Source of the DNA: Clostridium_AD sp050717535
GTDB lineage: Bacteria; Bacillota; Clostridia; Clostridiales; Clostridiaceae
Length of the DNA: 64,000 nucleotides
Reading direction: 5' to 3'
NCBI RefSeq assembly: GCF_050717535.1
Contig: NZ_JBOITM010000066.1
Span: forward strand, 62,001 to 126,000
The notes beneath the pieces are model-generated. The model searched no databases. It was not told where the DNA came from and was given only the letters and a program-made list of their open reading frames with translations. Shown here piece after piece: positions 43,494-51,872 of the stretch. The translations under genes were made by a program, and so were the position numbers. How positions within the stretch are numbered: position 1 is the first letter of the stretch; each line of letters starts with the position of its first letter.

Positions 43494-45074
43494 ATGGCTA
43501 AAGAACGGGAAGAATGGGGATCAAAAATTGGAATGATTCTAGCAATGGCAGGCAATTCAGTTGGACTTGGAAATTTCTGGAGATTTCCATACCAAGCTGC
43601 TAAAAATGGTGGCGGAGCTTTTATGATTCCTTACGTAGGTGCTCTTATTTTAATAGGAATACCTTTGATGCTTGTAGAATGGATGATGGGAAGACTCGGT
43701 GGAAGGTATGGGCATGGAACTGTAGGTTTTATGATCTATATTCAATCAAGAGACAAGATTAAACCGCGACGTGCAATTATTTTAGGTTCTATATGCGGAA
43801 TGATAGTTATTGGAGTTACACTACTGGTAAACTCATATTACAATCATTTGATAGGGTGGACACTAGGTTATGCATTTTTATCAGCAACTGGTGGATACTT
43901 AGATAAGGCTGTATCTACAGGACAGTTTTTCACAAATTATATACAAAACCCCGCTTATGTATTTACTTTCTGGATTATTAGTTTAGCAATTTTAGGACTA
44001 GCAGTTACGAGAGGAATTGAAAAGGGTATAGAGTCTTGGGCAAAATTAATGATGCCTACACTATATATATTTGGATTCATATTAATTTATAAAACATTAA
44101 CTATTGGATCACCAGTTAATCCAGATTGGTCTGCTATAAAGGGATTGGATTATCTTTGGACTCCAAGATGGGCAGATTTGAGTTTTAAAGGTGCTCTTGC
44201 AGCAGCAGGGCAAATTTTCTTTACATTATCACTTGGAATGGGTATAATTCAAAATTATGCTTCTTATTTAAAGTCAGATGATGATATTGTAACTTCATCA
44301 ATGACAACAGTATCACTAAATGAATTTGCAGAAGTAATCCTTGGAGGAAGTATAGCAATACCAATCACTTATGCTTTCATGGGTGTAAAAGGTTTAAGTT
44401 CAGGAGTAGGACTATCATTTATCTCATTGCCTAATATATTTAGAGTTATGAATGGTGGTAGGGTAATGGGAACACTATGGTTCTTACTATTATTCTTTGC
44501 TGGCTTTACTTCAGCTATTGCTATGTATAATTATTTAGTAACAATACTCGAAGAAGGCATGGGGATGGCAAAAAAGAAGGCTGCTTTGTTAGTTTTCATA
44601 GGATATATAATAGTTGGACTTCCAGTTGCACTAGAGCCAATAATTACTAAAACAGCTGAACTTGCTTATTTTACAGAGCTTGATAACTGGGTTGGTACTT
44701 ATTTACTAGTTGTAATGGGTCTTATTGAAATCATTGTAGCTGGTTGGCTCATGAAAGAAAATCCAGTAGACGAGATGAATCATGGTTCTTTCTGGCAAGC
44801 ACCAAAATGGCTTTATACAGTTATGATTAGGTTTGTAACCCCTGCAACTATAATAATTATTCTAACAGGATCAACTATAACATATATTAAAGAAGGATAT
44901 TTTAAAATGATACCAACTTTTGTAGCAAAAACACCGGTATTAGTACCTTGGGTTAATGGTGCGAGAATAGTTTTATTAATAGTATTTATCATCGGATTTA
45001 TTGGTACTTATAGGAGTATAAAAGGTGTTTATGGAAAAGAACTTGTAGAAAACAAGGTTCTTATAAGGAAGTAA
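43494..45074 (+). CDS. Sodium-dependent NSS-family amino-acid transporter
   Basis: The 526-residue protein has about 12 hydrophobic segments. Helix 1 contains GNSVGLGNFWRFPYQAAKNGGGAF, the unwound Na+/substrate-binding region of the LeuT fold. Helix 6 contains the block LSLGMGIIQNYASYLK, and FLLLFFAGFTSAIAMYNYLV belongs to helix 8. Relatives carry amino acids such as leucine, tyrosine, tryptophan or methionine with Na+. It stands behind a CodY-box promoter and is followed by a MetS-like small peptide gene. That favours methionine or alanine as substrate, but this is only inference. Confidence 0.93.
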   Translation: MAKEREEWGSKIGMILAMAGNSVGLGNFWRFPYQAAKNGGGAFMIPYVGALILIGIPLMLVEWMMGRLGGRYGHGTVGFMIYIQSRDKIKPRRAIILGSICGMIVIGVTLLVNSYYNHLIGWTLGYAFLSATGGYLDKAVSTGQFFTNYIQNPAYVFTFWIISLAILGLAVTRGIEKGIESWAKLMMPTLYIFGFILIYKTLTIGSPVNPDWSAIKGLDYLWTPRWADLSFKGALAAAGQIFFTLSLGMGIIQNYASYLKSDDDIVTSSMTTVSLNEFAEVILGGSIAIPITYAFMGVKGLSSGVGLSFISLPNIFRVMNGGRVMGTLWFLLLFFAGFTSAIAMYNYLVTILEEGMGMAKKKAALLVFIGYIIVGLPVALEPIITKTAELAYFTELDNWVGTYLLVVMGLIEIIVAGWLMKENPVDEMNHGSFWQAPKWLYTVMIRFVTPATIIIILTGSTITYIKEGYFKMIPTFVAKTPVLVPWVNGARIVLLIVFIIGFIGTYRSIKGVYGKELVENKVLIRK

Positions 45075-45121
45075 AAATAAAAAATTATAACCATTAATAA
45101 TTGTTATATTACTAAGAATCA

Positions 45122-45153
45122 CTAAAGTAGTAATGATTATTATTACTACTTTA
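45122..45153 (+). other. Intercistronic hairpin between transporter and small-subunit genes
   Basis: CTAAAGTAGTAAT and ATTACTACTTTAG pair over a short loop, with no T tract behind it. It may be a partial terminator or an mRNA stability element setting the ratio of the two proteins. Confidence 0.6.
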
Positions 45154-45176
45154 GATACAAATAAGGAGGATAAAAT

Positions 45177-45272
45177 ATGAGTGGTCAAGCATTGGGTTTT
45201 ATGTTAGTAATGTGGGGCGCAATAATATCTTTATCAGTTATCAGTTTAAAAACAGTATTAAAGAATCAATAA
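45177..45272 (+). CDS. MetS-like small subunit of the NSS transporter (31 residues)
   Basis: The frame starts MSGQALGFML and ends SLKTVLKNQ, with one hydrophobic helix between. AAGGAGG lies before the ATG. Its position right after an NSS gene and its length match the family of methionine/alanine importer small subunits, where the peptide is needed for transport. Compared with the copy at 42841 it shares the first ten residues and a similar overall pattern. Confidence 0.85.
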   Translation: MSGQALGFMLVMWGAIISLSVISLKTVLKNQ

Positions 45273-45289
45273 GAAAAGAGTGATGATAT

Positions 45290-45712
45290 ATGAATATTGA
45301 GGAAAGTATGGCTTTAAAAAAGATTACTTTATATTTTACAATTTTAAGTGCATTGTTTTTAATCTTATCTTCACAATTCACAGGATTTCTTTTGCCGTTA
45401 CTATTTGTCTTACCAATATATATGGGACTTATAGGGATTAAGCAAAGAAGAAAGAGTGGGTTTTTAATAGGAATGGCAATAGTTCCTATAGCGTTTGCTA
45501 TTTCAATGCTATGGATAAGATATTCTATAAGTGTTTTTGCTGATAGAATAAACCAAATTGCTAAAATTAGTGAACAGTATAATATATCGTCTGCTAAGGC
45601 CGGGGCATTTACTACAGTATTTTTTGCATTAAGCATTGGCTTGGTTACTATTTGTGTATTATTTTTGGTGAAATTACTTAGAAATAAAGAAATTTTCACA
45701 CAAGTTAGATGA
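45290..45712 (+). CDS. Four-segment membrane protein linked to the NSS transporter
   Basis: The 140-residue protein has hydrophobic stretches at about residues 13-28, 32-48, 58-75 and 105-128, with a hydrophilic loop (FADRINQIAKISEQYNIS) before the last. I do not recognise a family. It starts 17 bases after the small-subunit gene and ends before a terminator, so it belongs to the transporter transcript. It may be an accessory factor, but nothing in the sequence shows this. Confidence 0.72.
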   Translation: MNIEESMALKKITLYFTILSALFLILSSQFTGFLLPLLFVLPIYMGLIGIKQRRKSGFLIGMAIVPIAFAISMLWIRYSISVFADRINQIAKISEQYNISSAKAGAFTTVFFALSIGLVTICVLFLVKLLRNKEIFTQVR

Positions 45713-45739
45713 AATAAATTAAATAAAAGGCTTACTAAA

Positions 45740-45768
45740 AACGCTGAACTATTGTTTCAGCGCTTTTA
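45740..45768 (+). terminator. Terminator of the NSS transporter operon
   Basis: CGCTGAA and TTCAGCG pair over a short loop, followed by CTTTTATTTT. Confidence 0.75.
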
Positions 45769-45867
45769 TTTTAGACTTAAATTTTCTGGAATTCATGATA
45801 TAGCAAGATATTTATTTTAAGTATATATGGTATAATGTATTTAAAAACGAGCTAGGGATGGTGAGGA

Positions 45868-46905
45868 ATCATAAAGAGTTTACATAGAAAATATTATATA
45901 TTTTTATTATTGATTATTTCAACATTTTTAATATCTTGCAAAAATAATAGTAAACCTGTTGAAAAAGAGACATACCTTATGGGTACAATTGTTCAATTAA
46001 AGGTATATGGTGAAAACGCAGAAAGTGCAACAGAGAAAGCCTTAGAAAGGATAAGCGACATAGAAAATAAAATGTCTGTTAATATTGAGACTTCTGAAAT
46101 TACCAAACTTAATGAGAAGGCTGGAAATTCAGAGCAAAAGCTTAGCAAGGACACTTATTTTGTAGTAAATGAAGCAATGCAATACAGTAAATTAACAGAA
46201 GGCTCTTTTGATATATCTATAGAACCAATTGTAAAGCTATGGGGTATAGGTACAGATAAAGAGAGAGTTCCTTCGAAAGGTGAAATAGAGGAAAAGTTAA
46301 AGTTAGTTGATTATAAGAATATTCTTTTAGATGAGAAAGATTCTACAGTACAATTAAGAGGTGCTGGTGAAGCTATAGATTTGGGTGCTATTGCAAAAGG
46401 ATATACAGCCGATGAAATAAAAAAGGTGCTATTAGATAATAAGATTAGTAGTGCACTTATAAATTTAGGAGGCAATATTTTTGCTATTGGGAGTAAAGTC
46501 GATGGGACTAACTGGAATATAGGGATACAGAACCCATTGGATACTCGGGGACAATACATAGGAACTATTAGTGTTACAGATAAATCCGTAGTTACATCAG
46601 GAAACTATGAAAGATTTTTCATTGTGAACGGCAAGCGTTATCATCACATATTTGACCCAAAAACTGGATATCCATCTGAAGCAGGTCTTATAAGTACAAC
46701 TATAGTATCAGATAAGTCAATAGATGGAGATGCACTATCTACAAGTACGTATATTATGGGCCTTTCAAAAGGGCTTAAACTTATAGAGTCTATTAAAGGT
46801 GTAGATGCTATTTTTATTACAAAGGATAAAAAAATATATGTTACGTCCGGTCTTAAAAATGATTTTAATTTGACTAACAAGGAGTTTATTTATGAAAAAA
46901 GGTGA
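45868..46905 (+). CDS. apbE: FAD:protein FMN transferase (ApbE), lipoprotein
   Basis: The protein has the ApbE motifs KETYLMGTIVQLKVYG, AIDLGAIAKGYTADEI, NLGGNIFAIG and YHHIFDPKTGYPSE. It uses FAD to attach FMN covalently to a threonine in SGAT-type motifs outside the membrane, here most likely in RnfG and RnfD. A TTG at 45910 gives only ten residues before the lipobox cysteine. The open frame from 45865 instead encodes a proper lipoprotein signal (KSLHRKYYIFLLLIISTFLI then SC). No ATG, GTG or TTG starts it, so either ATC/ATA (45868/45871) is used or the sequence has a one-base slip. It overlaps the next gene by 14 bases. Confidence 0.92.
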   Translation: MIKSLHRKYYIFLLLIISTFLISCKNNSKPVEKETYLMGTIVQLKVYGENAESATEKALERISDIENKMSVNIETSEITKLNEKAGNSEQKLSKDTYFVVNEAMQYSKLTEGSFDISIEPIVKLWGIGTDKERVPSKGEIEEKLKLVDYKNILLDEKDSTVQLRGAGEAIDLGAIAKGYTADEIKKVLLDNKISSALINLGGNIFAIGSKVDGTNWNIGIQNPLDTRGQYIGTISVTDKSVVTSGNYERFFIVNGKRYHHIFDPKTGYPSEAGLISTTIVSDKSIDGDALSTSTYIMGLSKGLKLIESIKGVDAIFITKDKKIYVTSGLKNDFNLTNKEFIYEKR

Positions 46906-47287
46906 TAAAATAGTTGGAATAGTACTTTTAGCTATTGTAATAGTAGCCATAGGCATAACTTCAATATATAAAATTTCAATTAAGGGGTCAGAAAATATTG
47001 CTGTGATTAAAAGTGATGGCAAGGTGTTTAAAACTATTGATTTAAATAAGGTAGTAGAGTCACAAGAGTTTACAATAAAGACAGGTAATGGTCATTTTAA
47101 TACCATACTAGTTAAACATAATAGCATTCGTGTTAGTGATGCTAATTGTTTACATAAAGAGTGTGTTAAAAGTGGATCAATTTCAAAACCAGGTGAAATT
47201 ATTGTATGTTTACCTAATAAACTTATTATTACTATTGAGGGAAAGCAAGTAAAAGAGAATAGTTCCATTGATGGTGGAACATTCTAA
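46892..47287 (+). CDS. NusG domain II-containing membrane-anchored protein
   Basis: The 131-residue protein has one N-terminal membrane segment (residues ~7-26) and an outward-facing domain of the NusG-domain-II type. The conserved pair C-LHKE-C lies in SDANCLHKECVKSG, followed by PGEIIVCLPNKLIITI. This family is regularly found beside apbE and Rnf-type flavin systems, and a role in extracytoplasmic flavoprotein assembly is suspected but not shown. It starts inside the end of apbE, so translation is coupled. Confidence 0.85.
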   Translation: MKKGDKIVGIVLLAIVIVAIGITSIYKISIKGSENIAVIKSDGKVFKTIDLNKVVESQEFTIKTGNGHFNTILVKHNSIRVSDANCLHKECVKSGSISKPGEIIVCLPNKLIITIEGKQVKENSSIDGGTF

Positions 47288-47310
47288 ATTGAAAAAGATG
47301 TGGGTGGAAT

Positions 47311-47823
47311 ATGAGAAAAACTAAAAAAATGGTTTTACTTAGCATATTAGTGGCAATAGCCTTAGTTATTTATTTGATTGAGGCACAGATTCCGGTGTTA
47401 TTTCCAGGAATAAAATTAGGACTTGCAAATTCTATATCCTTAGTTGCATTAATTTTATTCGGTTGGAAAGAAGCACTTTTAATAATGATTTTAAGAACAG
47501 TATTAGGGTCTATTTTCGGAGGGGGACTATCAGCACTTATGTTTAGCCTTGCTGGTGGACTACTTAGTAACATAGTAATGATATTACTATATAAGTATTT
47601 TAAGAAATCACTAAGTCTACCTACAATTAGTGTATGTGGTGCTATTTTTCATAATGTAGGTCAGTTACTAGTAGCTGCCTTCATAATTAAAGATTTAAGA
47701 ATATATTTGTATTTACCAGTATTATTGATTTCAGCTATTGTCACAGGGTACTTTATTGGAGTATTAGCTAATGTATTAAAAAATAGATTGGAAAAAATAT
47801 TAGTACTAGATAAAAGGTTATAG
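47311..47823 (+). CDS. Gx-transporter / RnfT-like membrane protein
   Basis: The 170-residue protein has five or six hydrophobic segments and the block LFPGIKLGLANSISLVALILFGWKEALLIMILRTVLGSIFGGG. This is characteristic of the Gx transporter family, long misnamed heptaprenyl diphosphate synthase component I. Next to apbE and rnf genes such proteins have been proposed as flavin transporters (RnfT), which would supply FAD or FMN on the outer face for ApbE. The gene lies 23 bases after the NusG-domain gene. Family firm; flavin transport inferred from context. Confidence 0.82.
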   Translation: MRKTKKMVLLSILVAIALVIYLIEAQIPVLFPGIKLGLANSISLVALILFGWKEALLIMILRTVLGSIFGGGLSALMFSLAGGLLSNIVMILLYKYFKKSLSLPTISVCGAIFHNVGQLLVAAFIIKDLRIYLYLPVLLISAIVTGYFIGVLANVLKNRLEKILVLDKRL

Positions 47824-48125
47824 AAAAGGATAGAGCAGTCGACCGAGTGACTTGCAAATGAACTCAAAACAGAAAATTCCATTAAAAAATTCTAATCTTT
47901 TGCGAAAATAAAATTCTCTAGCGTTCTCCTCTGGGTAGTTCTCTGGGGGACATAACAATTATTAATTGTTATGCACTCGGCGTCCTGCCTCGGGTTCGCT
48001 ACACTGCCGTCCTGGCAGTGTCACGAGAATTTTATATTCGCAAAGCAAGAATTCCTTAACCAAATTTCAATAGTTTCTGCGTTTCATATTGCAAGTCGCT
48101 TGGGCGGGATTTTCTATCCTTTTAT
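47824..48125. repeat. Long imperfect inverted repeat, family 2 (between RnfT-like and rnfB genes)
   Basis: About 300 bases fold into one hairpin. Outer arms are AAAAGGATAGA and TCTATCCTTTT. Inner paired blocks are GACTTGCAA with TTGCAAGTC, TTTTGCGAA with TTCGCAAA, and ATAAAATTCTC with GAGAATTTTAT. The apex is ACAATTATTAATTGT. A hairpin CTGCCGTCCTGGCAG lies in the right half. It begins right after the RnfT-like stop codon. A half copy is at 33051-33180. An open frame at 47971-48153 lies within the repeat and is not a gene. Together with the rnf terminator this fills the 387-base gap. Confidence 0.82.
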
Positions 48126-48157
48126 TACGGGTAGGAAGAGAAACAAAAAATAAAAAA

Positions 48158-48184
48158 CATACTAAGATTTTAACCTTAGTATCT
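48158..48184 (-). terminator. Terminator of the rnf operon
   Basis: On the minus strand ATACTAAG and CTTAGTAT pair over an 8-base loop, followed by TTTTTTATTTTTT. It lies about 27 bases past the rnfB stop codon. Confidence 0.88.
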
Positions 48185-48210
48185 TTTTTTATTTTTTGTT
48201 TCTTACTTAA

Positions 48211-49056
48211 TTATTCACTTACAGCTGCACTCTCTTTAGTCATAGTTTCATGAGCTTTTAGAGGCTTAGAAATAGCTTTTGTTGGACACTTAGCAGCACA
48301 TAGACCACATTGTGTACATTTTTCAAAATCTATTGTAGCTAGGTTATTAACCATAGTAATTGCTCCAACGGGACATACTTTTACACACATTTGGCATGCA
48401 ATACATCCAACCGCGCAATTATCTTTTACTGCTTTACCTTTTAATTTAGAGTTACACTCTACAAGTACTTCTTGACTTGCTGGAACGAGCTCTATTAAAT
48501 TTTTAGGGCATACTTTAATACAAGCACCACAAGCTACACAATTATCCTTATATACTACAGCTACTCCATCTATGATGTGAAGGGCATTGAATTCACAAGC
48601 TCTTACACAACTCCCTAAACCCATACATCCATCTGAGCAAGCTTTAGGACCTTCTCCAGGAGCAATAACTGCTTGACGGCAATCTTGAATTCCATCATAT
48701 ATATATTTATCTTTAGCAACCGTGCAAGTGCCTTTACATTTAACAAAAGCAACTTGTGGATTTTCAGTTTCAACGGTTACACCCATTATTTCTCCAATTT
48801 TTTCAGCAACTGCACTTCCACCTACTGAACATAAATTAAGGGGTACATCTCCACCAACTACTGCTGCAGCATAAGCATCACAACCAGCGAAGCCACATGC
48901 ACCACAATTTGCACTGGGTAATACTTCTCTAACTAATGGTATTTTAGGATCAACTGGTACATAAAATTTCTTGTTAGCATAACCAAGTACTACTCCGAAT
49001 ACTAGTCCCAAACCACCAAGGCTTAATACTGGGTAAATTAAATTGTTCATATCCAT
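48211..49056 (-). CDS. rnfB: Rnf complex subunit B, polyferredoxin
   Basis: The 281-residue protein has an N-terminal membrane anchor, then the Fe-S motif CGACGFAGCDAYA. At least three further ferredoxin-type cysteine clusters follow (CVACGACIKVCP, CIACQMCVKVCP, CTQCGLCAAKCP) plus additional CxxxC groups in the middle. RnfB accepts electrons from reduced ferredoxin at the cytoplasmic face and passes them into the membrane complex, which pumps Na+ or H+ while reducing NAD+. It is the last gene of the rnfCDGEAB operon and overlaps rnfA closely (no gap). Confidence 0.95.
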   Translation of the reverse strand: MDMNNLIYPVLSLGGLGLVFGVVLGYANKKFYVPVDPKIPLVREVLPSANCGACGFAGCDAYAAAVVGGDVPLNLCSVGGSAVAEKIGEIMGVTVETENPQVAFVKCKGTCTVAKDKYIYDGIQDCRQAVIAPGEGPKACSDGCMGLGSCVRACEFNALHIIDGVAVVYKDNCVACGACIKVCPKNLIELVPASQEVLVECNSKLKGKAVKDNCAVGCIACQMCVKVCPVGAITMVNNLATIDFEKCTQCGLCAAKCPTKAISKPLKAHETMTKESAAVSE

Positions 49057-49644
49057 TTAAATACCCCCCAATTTTAAACCACTAAAGCCTAAAAATGCAA
49101 TAGCCATGAGGCCTGCTGTAACTAATGAAATAGGTAAACCTCTAAAGCAGAGTGGCATATTATCATTCGCTTCCATTCGTTCTCTTAGACCTGAAAGAAG
49201 AACAATAGCAAGCATGTATCCAGCAGCTGCTCCAAGAGCATTAACCATGGATTCGATTAGGTTATATTTTTCACCTATATTAATAACAGCCATACCAAGA
49301 AGGGCACAGTTAGTTGTTATTAAAGGAAGAAATATTCCAAGTGCTCTATAGAGACCTGGCTGAGTTTTTTTAATAACCATTTCAACAAATTGCACAAGTG
49401 CTGCAATAACTAGAACGAATGCTAGAGTTGATAAATAGGTTATGTTCAAAGGAACTAAAATCCAGTTGTAGACTCCATAAGTCATTATTGAGGCTAAGAA
49501 CATAACAAATACTACTGCTAGTCCCATACCTTTTGCAGTCTCAGTTTTTTTAGAAACTCCAAGAAAAGAACATATTCCAAGGAATTTAGCTAATACAAAA
49601 TTATTTACCAAAAATGCACTTATAAAAATCGAAAAAAGTCTCAT
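49057..49644 (-). CDS. rnfA: Rnf complex subunit A
   Basis: The 195-residue protein has six hydrophobic segments with NNFVLAKFLGICSFLGVS in the first and LITTNCALLGMAVINI in the fourth, each holding a conserved cysteine. In Rnf and Nqr these cysteines of the A and E subunits bind a [2Fe-2S] centre in the membrane. It is the antiparallel partner of RnfE. It stands 33 bases after rnfE. Confidence 0.95.
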   Translation of the reverse strand: MRLFSIFISAFLVNNFVLAKFLGICSFLGVSKKTETAKGMGLAVVFVMFLASIMTYGVYNWILVPLNITYLSTLAFVLVIAALVQFVEMVIKKTQPGLYRALGIFLPLITTNCALLGMAVINIGEKYNLIESMVNALGAAAGYMLAIVLLSGLRERMEANDNMPLCFRGLPISLVTAGLMAIAFLGFSGLKLGGI

Positions 49645-49677
49645 TTTTATCCACCTTTCTTAAAAAATTAAACAAAA

Positions 49678-50370
49678 TTATTTTTTGCAAGTATGAGGAC
49701 AAGATACACAGCTAGTACATTCACCAGTTTCTTCATTAATTTCATGAAAATGTGCAATTTTGTCATTAACTTTATTTGTTTTACTAATTGATTTTTGATT
49801 TAATAAAGCCATTAAAATTCCTAGTGTAATAAAAGCACCAGGTGCTAAAACCATAATTATAGCAGGCTCAAAGGAGTTCCCAAATACTTTAAATCCTAGT
49901 ATTGAACCAGCTCCTAGTAGTTCCCTTATTGCACCAAGAATAGCTAAGGCTATTGTAAAACCAAGTCCCATTCCAATAGCATCAAAAACTGAAGGAAGTG
50001 GCTTGTTTTTTGATGCATAAGATTCAGCTCTTCCAAGAATTACACAGTTAACAACTATAAGTGGAATGAAAATTCCTAAGGATTTGTATAGTGATGGAAC
50101 AAATCCTTGCAATATAAATTGTATTAATATTACAAAAGCTGCTATTATTGTTATATAAGCAGGTATACGAATTTTATCTGGAATTACTTTTCTTAGTAAG
50201 GATATAAAAAGATTTGAACCAATTAAAACTACTGTAGCTGCCAGGCCCATGCCTATACCATTTTCTACACTACTAGTAACAGCTAGAGTAGGGCACATTG
50301 CTAGAACTTGAACGAATATTGGATTCTCGGTTACTATACCGTTTTTTAGTCTTTCAGAAAATACGCTCAT
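49678..50370 (-). CDS. rnfE: Rnf complex subunit E
   Basis: The 230-residue protein has six hydrophobic segments and the paired cysteine blocks NPIFVQVLAMCPTLAVTSS and IPLIVVNCVILGRAE, homologous to those of RnfA. An unusual hydrophilic tail carries ETGECTSCVSCPHTCKK, with four cysteines in CxxCxxCxxxC spacing, which could hold a metal or cluster. The start codon overlaps the rnfG stop region. Confidence 0.95.
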   Translation of the reverse strand: MSVFSERLKNGIVTENPIFVQVLAMCPTLAVTSSVENGIGMGLAATVVLIGSNLFISLLRKVIPDKIRIPAYITIIAAFVILIQFILQGFVPSLYKSLGIFIPLIVVNCVILGRAESYASKNKPLPSVFDAIGMGLGFTIALAILGAIRELLGAGSILGFKVFGNSFEPAIIMVLAPGAFITLGILMALLNQKSISKTNKVNDKIAHFHEINEETGECTSCVSCPHTCKK

Positions 50371-50936
50371 TATTTTTTATCTCCTTTCAATGAAGAGTTA
50401 TAAAAATCAATAGCATCATTAACACCAAGAGTTACAGCTTTAGAAGTAATTGTTGCACCTGTAATAGCTTGTATTTGATTTTCCTTTGAAGGAGCTACTT
50501 TTACAACTTCTAATTTATCTTTTGTAGGTTTATTTTTAAATTGACCTGAGAATTCAGGTTTTGGAGCATTAGCACCAAGACCAGGAGTTTCAGTGTGAGT
50601 TAAAATTTTAATCCCAGTAACTTTTCCATCATTTGATATTCCAACCATGATTTCTACCGGACCACCATATCCTTTAGGTGCAACTTTTATAGCATATCCA
50701 GCTATTTCAGTACCCTTAAGCCCTACATTAACCTCAGAAACTTTATCATTAATTTTTACATCTGCTTTTTCAAATTTATCAGCAGTGGGTAATATTTCTT
50801 TCATAGCAGTTTGTTTATCAGAGGCAATCTTTTCAGCTATAGGTGCTTTTGTTATTTCATAGGCACCGCCTAGTAATAATCCTGCCATTCCTGTAATTAA
50901 AAGTAATATTAAACCTAATTTTATATTTTCTTTCAA
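50370..50936 (-). CDS. rnfG: Rnf complex subunit G (flavinylated)
   Basis: The 188-residue protein has one N-terminal membrane helix and an outward FMN-binding domain. The attachment motif is AITGATITSKAV; the threonine after ATI in the SGAT-T pattern is the residue that ApbE joins to FMN by a phosphoester. The block THTETPGLGANAPKPEFSGQF is also typical. It relays electrons on the outer face of the complex. The apbE gene stands in the convergent cluster just downstream of the rnf operon. Confidence 0.95.
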   Translation of the reverse strand: MKENIKLGLILLLITGMAGLLLGGAYEITKAPIAEKIASDKQTAMKEILPTADKFEKADVKINDKVSEVNVGLKGTEIAGYAIKVAPKGYGGPVEIMVGISNDGKVTGIKILTHTETPGLGANAPKPEFSGQFKNKPTKDKLEVVKVAPSKENQIQAITGATITSKAVTLGVNDAIDFYNSSLKGDKK

Positions 50937-51866
50937 TTATTTCACCTCCCCAAAAATACGTGGAGCAGTAAACTTATCAATAAATGGAACAAATAAACTC
51001 ATTATCAATATAGAATAAGATACTCCTTCAGCATAACCACCATATAAACGTATAATTGTGGTTAATACTCCACATCCAAGTCCAAAAATAACTTGTCCTT
51101 TTTTTGTCATTGGGGAAGTGGTATAATCTGTTGCCATAAAGAAGGCACCAAGCATTAAGCCACCAGCACAAATTTCATATATTGCATCTCCACTCATAAA
51201 GCCATTTCTACCTAATATAAGTGTTAAGATAAATACTGAACCAATATATGCAACTGGAATATGCCAACTTATTATTTTTTTATATAGTAGATAAGCTGCT
51301 CCAATTAGTAATGCAATTACAGAAGTTTCACCAATACAACCACCTACATTACCAATAAAAACGTTCATTAATTTAGGTAGTTCACCGCTACCGCTTTTGA
51401 GTATACCAAGTGCTGTAGCAGCTGATGTACCATCAACGGTAAAATTAGTCATATGTACTGGCCAAGAAGCAAGTAAAAATGCTCTAGCAGCCAAAGCTGG
51501 ATTCATTATATTTTGTCCAATTCCACCAAAAAATTGTTTTACTATAATAATAGCGAAAAATCCTCCAATTACAGGAAGCCAAAGTGGAACAGCTACTGGA
51601 AGATTGAAAGCAAGTAATAAACCAGTTACTACTGCGCTAAGATCTCCAATTGTAACTTTTCTGTGTGTAAGTTTTTGCCATAATGCTTCTGCTGCAACAC
51701 ATGATAGCACAGATAATAATGTAACTAAAAATGCTTTCATTCCGAAAAAATATATTCCAGCAAAGGTAGCAGGTATTAATGCTATTATTACGTCTCTCAT
51801 TATGCCCTGCACAGAATCATTTGATTTTATGTGTGGGGATGAAGATACTGTATACATATAAGTCAC
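50937..51866 (-). CDS. rnfD: Rnf complex subunit D (flavinylated)
   Basis: The 309-residue polytopic protein (about nine hydrophobic segments) has the motif DGTSAATALG. Its threonine corresponds to the covalent FMN site of NqrB/RnfD (SGAT-type, here SAAT). The block IMNPALAARAFLLASWP and GGCIGETSVIALLIGAAYLL are typical of the family. It forms a core of the ion-translocating membrane part. It directly follows rnfC (6-base gap) and abuts rnfG. Confidence 0.95.
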   Translation of the reverse strand: MTYMYTVSSSPHIKSNDSVQGIMRDVIIALIPATFAGIYFFGMKAFLVTLLSVLSCVAAEALWQKLTHRKVTIGDLSAVVTGLLLAFNLPVAVPLWLPVIGGFFAIIIVKQFFGGIGQNIMNPALAARAFLLASWPVHMTNFTVDGTSAATALGILKSGSGELPKLMNVFIGNVGGCIGETSVIALLIGAAYLLYKKIISWHIPVAYIGSVFILTLILGRNGFMSGDAIYEICAGGLMLGAFFMATDYTTSPMTKKGQVIFGLGCGVLTTIIRLYGGYAEGVSYSILIMSLFVPFIDKFTAPRIFGEVK

Positions 51867-51872
51867 CTCTAT

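Noticed and set aside
47971..48153. 60-codon open frame between the RnfT-like and rnfB genes
   Set aside because: It lies entirely within the long inverted repeat, and its sequence is explained by the repeat arm, which also occurs without an open frame at 33051.
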